9,089 nt of DNA, taken from the NCBI GenBank assembly GCA_041552135.1, contig JBFELL010000112.1:1-9089 (forward strand), given 5' to 3'. This stretch comes from SZUA-186 sp041552135 (GTDB taxonomy: Bacteria > Pseudomonadota > Gammaproteobacteria > UBA9214). Below are positions 1 to 5,535 of the stretch, piece after piece. Both the position numbers and the translations under genes were made by a program. Under the pieces are notes generated by a model. That model was not told where the DNA came from. It ran no database searches and worked only from the letters and a program-made list of their open reading frames with translations. Each line of letters begins with the position of its first letter. Position 1 is the stretch's first letter.

Positions 1-99
1 CTCTCCCGGAGGGAGAGGGGGTTAATCGGCCGAATGGCCGATCAATCCGGCTTTCAGCCGTAACCTGAAGCCACCGGCTTTAGCCGGTGGAGTGTTCAC
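1..99 (+). mobile_element. Probable right end of an IS200/IS605 (tnpB-type) element
   Basis: Four short perfect hairpins follow one another: 1-7 with 11-17, 25-31 with 36-42, 48-52 with 56-60, and an 8-bp stem 71-78 with 83-90 (loop TTTA). The last one sits in the context GAAG-hairpin-AGTGTTCAC (67-99). From memory of the family, a hairpin of this GGC-TTTA-GCC kind followed by a TTCAC-like terminus is typical of the right end of tnpB-carrying IS200/IS605 elements, where the same DNA also encodes the 3' part of the omega (guide) RNA. The transposase or tnpB gene would lie to the left, outside the window; a frame open from the edge to the TGA at 63-65 could be its tail but is too short to recognise. 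Chance hairpins or another repeat family remain possible. Confidence 0.4.
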
Positions 100-152
100 G
101 TAATGTCCCTATTGGCTAAATGGATTCGCGCCTGCGGGGGGGCACGGCTGGG

Positions 153-3100
153 TCACCCCGTCCATGATGTCTTCTTTTCCATTCGTGACATATGGGTGGT
201 GATCGCCTCGCGGGCTGCGTTGACGGCAGCGGACATGCTGTCGGCAATCCTCATGGCGTCGTCTGTGTTTGCGTCGCGGCCGGCGTGCTCCAGCCGGTCA
301 GCCAGCCTGCTCAGCGGGGTGGCGCCGTAGCTGGCGGCGCAGCTCTTGAGGGCATGCGCTTCATGTGACATCCCCGCGAGATCACCGCTCTCCCGGGCCT
401 GCAGTATGCGCACCAGCCTGGTATCGAGTTCCTTGATAAAGGCATCGACAAGGGCGGGTGCCAGCTCGTGACCGGTGTCCTCGAACAGCTGCTCGAGTAT
501 GGCGGCGTCGAGTGTGTCGTTGTCGTCGCCGATGGCCTCATGCCCCGGTGGCGTTGCCGCAATGGTGACGGTTTCGCCTGTCTTCGGTACCAGCCAGCGC
601 TGCAGGCAGGCCGACAGCTCGCCGGCGCTGACCGGCTTGCAGATGTAGTCATCCAGTCCCCGGGCGAGGATCTTTTCCCGGTCGCCCTTCATGACATGCG
701 CGGTCATGGCGATGATCGGGATGCCGGCAGTCTCACCGCCCAGGTGGCGGATCTCGTGGGTGGCCTCGATGCCGTCCATTTCGGGCATGCCGATGTCCAT
801 CAGCACCAGGTCGTAGGGGCGTGTGCGGACCGCATCAACCGCCTCCAGTCCGTTACCCGCGGTGTCGACCTGCAGTCCCAGCCGCTCGAGCATGCCGGTG
901 CCGATCATCTGGTTGGCGGGGTTGTCCTCGGCAAGCAGGATGCGGCCCTTGAGTCTGACGGTTTTCGCACTGTCTTGCGTTTCCCTCCTGGCCGCCGCGG
1001 CAGCCTCAACCAGGGCGGCTTCCGATGGTATCGTCAGGGGGATGTCGAACCAGAATCGGCTGCCCTTGCCAACGCTACTCTCCATGTCGATGCTGCCCGA
1101 CATGATGTCGACCAGGTTCCTGCAGATAGCCAGGCCCAGTCCCGTGCCGGTGGTATGGTAGTTGGGAGACAGGGTCCAGAATTCATCGAACAGGTGCTGC
1201 TGGTCTTCCGGGGAGATGCCGGCACCGGTGTCCGATACCATGAAGCGTAGACGCAGGTCGTTATCGTTCAGCGACAGCAGTGAGGTGTGGATCCTGACTT
1301 CGCCCCGCTCGGTGAATTTTACGGCATTGCCGGCCAGGTTCAGCAGCACCTGGCGGATCTTGCCGGCGTCGCCCGTCAGGTGGCGCGGGACATTGCCGTC
1401 CGTGTCGACGAGCAGCCCGATGGACTTTTCCCGGGCCCGGGTCGAGAGTACCTCCCTGACGGATTCGACCAGGCTGTGCACTTCGAACACCGAGGTTTCC
1501 ATTTCATCCTTGCCGGCCTCGAGCTTGGTGAAGCTGAGGATGTCGTTGATGATGGCGAGGAGATTTTCCGCAGAATAGCGACCGGTCTCGACAAACTTTT
1601 TCTGCTCGTCGCTCAGCGGTGTGTCGCGCAGCAGTCCCAGCGTGCCAAGCACGCCGTTCAGCGGGGTCCTGATTTCATGGCTCATCATGGCGAGGAAACG
1701 GGACTTGGTGCGGTTGGCTTCCTCGGCCTTGATACGGGCCTGCTCCAGTTCCTGCTGGCGCTGCTTGTCTTCGGTAATGTCGCGCTCGATGGCCATGAAC
1801 TGCACGACATCGCCGTGCTCGTCGAGTATCGGCTGCGCCTCGATCGAGACCCAGTAGGGCCGCCCGTCCCGGCTGTAGTTGATGAGTTCCTCATTGAATC
1901 CCTCGCCTCTGCCGATCGCGGTCGACATCTTTGCCACGATCTCCGGGTCACTGTCCGGTCCCTGCAGGATGGCGCCCGGCGTTTTGCCGACAGCCTCCTC
2001 GAGGCGGTAGCCGCTGATCCGGGTGAAACCGTCATTGACCCATTCGATGTGCCCCGTGCTGTCGGTCAGCACCACCGCGTTGTCGGTTCGTGATGCCACC
2101 ATCGACAGCTGTCGCGCCTGTGCCTCGCTGTCACGCAGTGCCGCCTCGGCGCGTTTCCTCTCGGTGATGTCGCGCACAATGCCGGTGAACAGGCGTCGGT
2201 TGCCGAGCAAGACCTCGCTGATGGACAGCTCCATCGGGAACTCCTCGCCGTGCTTGCGCCGGCCGGTCAGTTCCCGGCCGGCCCCGATGATTCCGCTTTG
2301 CCCGGTCTCCAGGTAGCGCCGGATGTACTGGTCATGCCTGAGCGCATGTTGCAGCGGCATCAGAACGGCGACATTGCGCCCCTTCAGTTCATCGAGGGTG
2401 TAGCCGAAGATCGTTTCCGCCGCGGGATTGGCGGTTTCGATACGCCCCGTGTCGTCGATGGTGATAATGCCGTCGCTGGCATTGTTCAGGACGGCCTCGT
2501 GGCGGGCAAGCCCCTCCTGGACGCGGGCCATACTCTCAGTGACCTCGCGGCGCTCGGCCTTCTCGAGGCTTGCCAGCTGCTCCAGGTCCGCGAAGGCGGA
2601 CCGGTTGCGCCTGGCGAGGATGAAGATCGACGCCAGGGCGATACTGAATGCGCTGATAATGAAAATGATGATGTCCTGAAAGGTGCGGTTGACACCGCCG
2701 TGGATCAGCGCGCTGCGATCGCTCTCCAGTGACACCTCCTGTACGCCGCGGATATCGCCGACCCGCCAGTCCGTGAAGGGGCTGTCGGGATGGCTGTTGT
2801 GGCAGTTGACGCAGGATTCCTGCATGACCACCGGTGCGGCATAACGCAGGTATTGCTTGCCGTCCAGCGGCTCGATGCGGGAGTAGGTCTCGCCCGGATT
2901 GGCCTGCAGGTGCCTGATGGCGGCTTGCTCGAAACCGTCGAGTTGGCGCTCCGCCCGCCAGGGAAACGGCTTGCCGCTGTAGAGGCGGAAGGCGGAGCCG
3001 CTGCCGGTCTCGTCGAGGAACTTGCCGAAGTCGATCGACATCGTCGCCGGCAGCGGGATGGCGTTCTCCTGTTGCTGATAGTCGTGGGTGATGACGATGT

Positions 3101-3410
3101 CCGAGTCCTTCAGCCGCGAGACGATCTCGCGCGAGTAGAAGCGGCGGAAGTTTGTGATGCCCTGCGAGCTTTCTTCGGCGGTGCGCAGCAGCGAGTCGCG
3201 GTACTGTGCCGCCTCATAGCGTTCGATCAGTACCACCAGCCCGATGCTGACGGACACCGCGAACAGGATAAACAGTGAAATCACCCCGCCCGGCACGATG
3301 CTGTCGATCGGGTTGCGCTGGTGTATGGCACCGTCGACCGGCGCGCCGGAACGGTCATCGATCGGGCGCGGGCCTGAGTCTGTACTGCGTGTTCGCATGT
3401 TACGTTGCAT
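153..3410 (-). CDS. Hybrid sensor histidine kinase: periplasmic c-haem (Tll0287/DUF3365-like) sensor, PAS-PAS-HisKA-HATPase-REC-HPt
   Basis: Inner-membrane phosphorelay kinase of 1085 residues. In order: TM helix about 44-62; periplasmic domain about 63-246 holding CVNCH (C200, C203, H204), a covalent haem c site as in DUF3365/Tll0287-like sensors; TM helix about 247-266; PAS about 305-416; PAS about 432-548; HisKA with SHEIRTP (H578); HATPase with N-box N691/N695, DTGAGI (D727) and TGTGLGL; receiver with E828/D829, phospho-acceptor D872, T903 and K925; HPt with HALKS (H1019). All catalytic residues look intact, so His-Asp-His relay can run inside one protein. The likely signal is redox state or a small ligand at the haem (inference). 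The frame opens at a TTG (3446), but the ATG at 3410 has AGGCGAG 8 bases upstream and is preferred; an ATG at 3398 is also possible. No regulator gene adjoins it; it is divergent from the genes at 3790 onward. Confidence 0.92.
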   Translation of the reverse strand: MQRNMRTRSTDSGPRPIDDRSGAPVDGAIHQRNPIDSIVPGGVISLFILFAVSVSIGLVVLIERYEAAQYRDSLLRTAEESSQGITNFRRFYSREIVSRLKDSDIVITHDYQQQENAIPLPATMSIDFGKFLDETGSGSAFRLYSGKPFPWRAERQLDGFEQAAIRHLQANPGETYSRIEPLDGKQYLRYAAPVVMQESCVNCHNSHPDSPFTDWRVGDIRGVQEVSLESDRSALIHGGVNRTFQDIIIFIISAFSIALASIFILARRNRSAFADLEQLASLEKAERREVTESMARVQEGLARHEAVLNNASDGIITIDDTGRIETANPAAETIFGYTLDELKGRNVAVLMPLQHALRHDQYIRRYLETGQSGIIGAGRELTGRRKHGEEFPMELSISEVLLGNRRLFTGIVRDITERKRAEAALRDSEAQARQLSMVASRTDNAVVLTDSTGHIEWVNDGFTRISGYRLEEAVGKTPGAILQGPDSDPEIVAKMSTAIGRGEGFNEELINYSRDGRPYWVSIEAQPILDEHGDVVQFMAIERDITEDKQRQQELEQARIKAEEANRTKSRFLAMMSHEIRTPLNGVLGTLGLLRDTPLSDEQKKFVETGRYSAENLLAIINDILSFTKLEAGKDEMETSVFEVHSLVESVREVLSTRAREKSIGLLVDTDGNVPRHLTGDAGKIRQVLLNLAGNAVKFTERGEVRIHTSLLSLNDNDLRLRFMVSDTGAGISPEDQQHLFDEFWTLSPNYHTTGTGLGLAICRNLVDIMSGSIDMESSVGKGSRFWFDIPLTIPSEAALVEAAAAARRETQDSAKTVRLKGRILLAEDNPANQMIGTGMLERLGLQVDTAGNGLEAVDAVRTRPYDLVLMDIGMPEMDGIEATHEIRHLGGETAGIPIIAMTAHVMKGDREKILARGLDDYICKPVSAGELSACLQRWLVPKTGETVTIAATPPGHEAIGDDNDTLDAAILEQLFEDTGHELAPALVDAFIKELDTRLVRILQARESGDLAGMSHEAHALKSCAASYGATPLSRLADRLEHAGRDANTDDAMRIADSMSAAVNAAREAITTHMSRMEKKTSWTG

Positions 3411-3728
3411 TTTGCAATCTCGCCTGTGCGCGCGTGCAGTCTGCAAAAGAAACGACTGCCTGCGCCGCTTGTTAACCGTACTCGCAATTCAGTGGCAAAT
3501 ATCATGCCGTTTTATCGGGCGCGGCATGCCACCAGCCCCGTTTGCATATTGCATCTGTTTGCAGAATCAAAATCAATACTGCAGCTGTCACCTCGCGGGG
3601 GGGTGGCGGGGCCGGGGTCCTTGCCGGCTCTCCTGTGCCTTGTTGCGACGTGGAAAAATAGAGAAATCAGTCAATTAATGGCCTGGTTTCCGAATCCCCG
3701 GGCGCCGCCGGCAGGGGCTTTCCGGTAG
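3411..3728. other. Intergenic region between divergent genes
   Basis: No convincing gene. The part nearest the kinase should be its leader, and a candidate minus-strand promoter lies at 3548-3576. AT-rich DNA with repeated TTTGCA and AATCAA words lies at 3540-3576. From about 3596 it becomes very G-rich. A sigma-54 promoter begins just after it at 3729; activator binding sites for such a promoter would be expected here, but no clear inverted-repeat operator was found by eye. Confidence 0.5.
3548..3576 (-). promoter_or_regulatory. Candidate sigma-70 promoter of the haem sensor kinase
   Basis: Read on the minus strand, TTGATT (3576-3571) and TGCAAT (3553-3548) are 17 bases apart, matching 4 of 6 positions of each of the -35 and -10 consensus. 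It lies about 140 bases upstream of the kinase ATG. The match is moderate and the region is AT-rich, so it may be chance. Confidence 0.25.
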
Positions 3729-3745
3729 TTGGCATGCGTGTTGCA
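3729..3745 (+). promoter_or_regulatory. Sigma-54 (RpoN) type -24/-12 promoter
   Basis: TTGGCATGCGTGTTGCA fits the sigma-54 consensus TTGGCACG-N4-TTGCA with a single mismatch (T for C after GGCA). The GG of the -24 element (3731-3732) and the GC of the -12 element (3743-3744) have exactly the required spacing. Transcription would begin near 3756, giving a leader of about 34 bases before the gene at 3790. Sigma-54 promoters need an enhancer-binding ATPase activator; none is encoded in the window. Confidence 0.65.
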
Positions 3746-3789
3746 CCGTACCCGTCAAGGCAACACAAACGAACGAGGAGGCCGCTACC

Positions 3790-3987
3790 ATGAACCCCAG
3801 CAACTACACGCTATCGACGCACAGGGCCGAGCAGATCTTCACGTTTTTCATCAAGGACGACTCGGTGACCCGGGCGACGGTCACCCTCTACGCCGGTGAC
3901 CTCGACGTTGCCTGGAGCCGGATCCACGCCCTGTTTCCCGACTCGGACCTGAGTGACACCGAGGTTCAGCATCGTGGCCGGCACTGA
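3790..3987 (+). CDS. Small protein of unknown function, 65 residues
   Basis: The product is not recognised. It is a soluble-looking protein with no signal peptide or membrane segment. It starts MNPSNYTLSTHRAEQIF, has a central beta-like stretch (RATVTLYAGDLDVAW), and ends in a polar, acidic then basic tail (SDLSDTEVQHRGRH). The case for a real gene rests on signals: GAGGAGG lies 8 bases upstream of the ATG, and an excellent sigma-54 promoter lies 45 bases upstream. It is the first gene of a probable short operon with the next small gene at 4028, 40 bases on. Confidence 0.6.
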   Translation: MNPSNYTLSTHRAEQIFTFFIKDDSVTRATVTLYAGDLDVAWSRIHALFPDSDLSDTEVQHRGRH

Positions 3988-4027
3988 GCGGGTGCGCGGC
4001 ACGGGCACAACGCCAAGGAGAACACCA

Positions 4028-4225
4028 ATGCTTGACCGCTACGTGGTACACGTTCACCGGCACGCGCACGATGACCCGCAATACATCACCGGGCACATCG
4101 ACATCAGCGGCACCGGTTACCAGCGGTTCTTCAGCGGCTATGCCGGCCTGCAGCGCGCCCTGTCCGAGACGGCGTGCGCGAACGAACCCGCCGCCGCCGG
4201 ACAGGGCCGCCGCGAGGACACCTGA
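4028..4225 (+). CDS. Small His-rich protein of unknown function, 65 residues
   Basis: Not recognised. The N-terminal half is rich in histidine and alternating hydrophobics (YVVHVHRHAHDD, then YITGHIDISGTGYQRFF), suggesting a small beta-rich or metal-contacting fold; the C-terminal third is Ala/Glu/Arg-rich and probably disordered. There is no signal peptide or membrane segment. The frame opens upstream at 3953, but the ATG at 4028 has AAGGAG 7 bases before it and is clearly the better start. It probably shares the sigma-54 promoter at 3729 with the gene at 3790. The next frame begins one base after its stop codon, with GAGGA 8 bases before its ATG. Confidence 0.55.
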   Translation: MLDRYVVHVHRHAHDDPQYITGHIDISGTGYQRFFSGYAGLQRALSETACANEPAAAGQGRREDT

Positions 4226-4226
4226 C

Positions 4227-4553
4227 ATGGCAACGGCCTGCGCCCGAAACCAATACAGAAACCGCTACTACCACCGGGCGCGCCTCAGCGAGCGCAAGTT
4301 CCGCGAGCTGGTGCGCTGTTTCGCCGTCGACCTCAATGCCTCGGACACGGCACGCCTGAGCGGCATCAGTGTCCGTACGGTCAACACCCTCTTCCTGAAG
4401 CTCCGCCGGCGCCTGGCGGCGCACGCCGAGGGGTGCTCGGTGTTCAACGAACTGCCGGAAAATGCCGGCTGCGGCATACTGGACCGGCCGTTGCCGCAAG
4501 CCGGGTCGCGCGCGGCCGACCGGGCACCCCTGCTGTTCGGCCTTCACCGGCAA
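4227..4553 (+). pseudogene. Decayed IS1595-type transposase N-terminus
   Basis: From the ATG at 4227 (GAGGA 8 bases upstream) the frame reads a basic N-terminus, then RLSERKFRELVRCFAVDL and an HTH-like DTARLSGISVRTVN followed by LFLKLRRRLAAHAE. This order resembles the DNA-binding N-terminus of IS1595/IS1016-type DDE transposases. In intact members an (E)VDESYFG...RGKRGRG...VFGL catalytic segment follows. Here the similarity seems to switch to the +1 frame (about 4471-4530, AYWTGRCRKPGRARPTG) and back again (about 4528-4551, PLLFGLHR), with the catalytic Asp lost, and nothing follows. The same frame stays open to 4733 but has no recognisable sequence after about 4551. No terminal inverted repeats or target duplications were identified. 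An alternative is a domesticated HTH gene co-transcribed with the small genes upstream. Confidence 0.5.
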
Positions 4554-4659
4554 GATCCAGCGCGCCCGCCAGGAACTGCAGACCCTCCTTGCCATGAATC
4601 AGGACGTCATCGACCCCCGGGAACTGCAACGCGCCCTGGACGACCTGGTGGTGGAATAA
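4462..4659 (+). CDS. Small frame with a Spo0E-like aspartyl-phosphate phosphatase C-terminus
   Basis: A 65-residue frame whose last 35 residues, KIQRARQELQTLL followed by DPRELQRALDDLVVE, follow the pattern of Spo0E-family proteins: a helical hairpin with I..aR..L on the first helix and DP.......LD.LIVE on the second. Family members dephosphorylate receiver domains. The Ser-Gln of the classical SQELD motif is replaced (RALDD). Residues 1-30, rich in Arg, Cys and Pro, do not fit the family and overlap the transposase remnant in another frame, so the true 5' end may have been lost or replaced. The only in-frame start is the ATG at 4462, with a weak ribosome site. This could be a truncated gene, a new fusion, or a chance resemblance. 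Confidence 0.35.
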   Translation: MPAAAYWTGRCRKPGRARPTGHPCCSAFTGKIQRARQELQTLLAMNQDVIDPRELQRALDDLVVE

Positions 4660-4698
4660 ACCGCCCCCCAAAACACTTCCGCCCCAACCAACCTAAAG

Positions 4699-4748
4699 CT
4701 AAAGGGGACAGATTTATTTGGCACGCCAAATAAATCTGTCCCCTTTAG
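4699..4748. repeat. RAYT-associated inverted repeat, 24-bp perfect arms
   Basis: Arms 4699-4722 and 4725-4748 are perfect reverse complements with only AC between them, so RNA or single-stranded DNA would fold into one long hairpin. Each arm contains the shared core AAAGGGGACAGATTTATTT (4701-4719 plus, 4728-4746 minus). A second, nested possibility exists: ACCTAAAG at 4691-4698 pairs with CTTTAGGT at 4743-4750. It lies about 240 bases upstream of the H-NOX gene. Confidence 0.85.
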
Positions 4749-4755
4749 GTGGGTA

Positions 4756-4779
4756 GCCAAATAAATCTGTCCCCTTTGG
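4756..4779 (-). repeat. Single RAYT-associated repeat unit
   Basis: Third copy of the core in this cluster, in minus orientation (core 4759-4777), directly after the 24-bp-arm hairpin and carrying the same GCC extension on the AT-rich side. Confidence 0.8.
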
Positions 4780-4809
4780 AAACTCAACAGACTATGACAA
4801 TAATAACTG

Positions 4810-4832
4810 CGGCCCTCAGGGCCGTTTATTTT
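4810..4832 (+). terminator. Rho-independent terminator-like hairpin
   Basis: CGGCCCT (4810-4816) and AGGGCCG (4818-4824) are complementary and are followed at once by TTTATTTT (4825-4832). A realistic fold leaves a 3-base loop. It would end plus-strand transcripts from the small-gene region before the H-NOX operon, implying the latter has its own promoter between about 4833 and 4980. No strong -35/-10 pair was seen there. Confidence 0.5.
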
Positions 4833-4988
4833 GCGCAAAACGAGTTGCCTGCCATGAATTCCGGCACGGCTTGTGCATTGTATATGCCAGCTGTGTTAAA
4901 AAGTCAGCAGGGGCCCCGCAAGGGTCCTGTAACTAACGGACAAAAACCTGGCGCAGGGATCGCCCCTGTGTGCAAATCGGGAGTCAAA

Positions 4989-5531
4989 ATGAAAGGCATC
5001 GTATTTTGCGAATTCGTCGAGATGATGGAGCAGGAATTCTCGCCCGACATGGCGGATGAAATCATCGCCGGTGCCGAACTGGAGTCCGGTGGAGCCTACA
5101 CGGCTGTTGGTACCTATGACCACCACGAGATGCTGACGCTGGTGACACGGCTGAGCGAGAAGACCGGGGCACCCGTGCCGGAACTCGTCAAGGCCTTCGG
5201 CCGCTACCTGTTCGGCCGTTTCGTCGAACTCTACCCGGCCTTTTTCGAGGGCATCGACGGGGCCTTCAGTTTTCTCGATCGCATCGAGGAGCACGTGCAC
5301 GTCGAGGTGAAGAAGCTCTATCCCGATGCGGAACTGCCGACCTTCGAAACCAGCCACCCGGATGGCGATACCATGATCATGGACTACCGCTCCAGGCGAC
5401 CGTTTGCCGACCTGGCGCTGGGGCTGATCGAGGGCTGCATCGATCACTACGGGGAATCGGTCGATGTGGGCGCGGAGGACCTCTCCGTCGAGGGGAACAT
5501 CCATGTGCGCTTTACGCTGAAACGCCAATAG
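4989..5531 (+). CDS. hnoX: H-NOX haem nitric oxide sensor protein
   Basis: Stand-alone cytoplasmic H-NOX domain of 180 residues, the usual length. H102 in EEHVHVEVKKLYPDAELP is the expected proximal haem ligand, and Y133-R-S135-R-R137 is the YxSxR motif that binds the haem propionates. By eye alignment with the Thermoanaerobacter protein, the distal Tyr140 that stabilises bound oxygen is replaced by L142 and Trp9 by F9, which points to an NO-selective, oxygen-excluding sensor. Only two cysteines occur (C7, C150), so the zinc/redox cysteine cluster of some Shewanella and Vibrio H-NOX proteins is absent. The frame extends upstream to a GTG at 4749 that lies within the repeats; the ATG at 4989 with GGGAG 5 bases before it and the family-typical MKGIVF start is correct. 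Its stop is 4 bases before the partner kinase. Confidence 0.95.
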   Translation: MKGIVFCEFVEMMEQEFSPDMADEIIAGAELESGGAYTAVGTYDHHEMLTLVTRLSEKTGAPVPELVKAFGRYLFGRFVELYPAFFEGIDGAFSFLDRIEEHVHVEVKKLYPDAELPTFETSHPDGDTMIMDYRSRRPFADLALGLIEGCIDHYGESVDVGAEDLSVEGNIHVRFTLKRQ

Positions 5532-5535
5532 GCCG

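Noticed and set aside
103..330. 75-residue plus-strand frame after the hairpin region
   Set aside because: Most of it is antisense to the HPt end of the kinase, and there is no ribosome site before its ATG.
468..1250. 260-residue plus-strand open frame
   Set aside because: It lies antisense inside the hybrid kinase, whose domain motifs are complete; long antisense frames are expected in GC-rich genes, and the product has no recognisable motif.
1287..2093. 268-residue plus-strand open frame
   Set aside because: Antisense shadow of the PAS/HisKA part of the same kinase.
4131..4595. 154-residue minus-strand open frame
   Set aside because: Antisense to the small gene and transposase remnant; no motif and no plausible ribosome site was evident.
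4749..4988. N-terminal extension of the H-NOX frame from a GTG
   Set aside because: The extra residues translate the RAYT-associated repeat and terminator region; the ATG at 4989 has a good ribosome site and the family-typical start.
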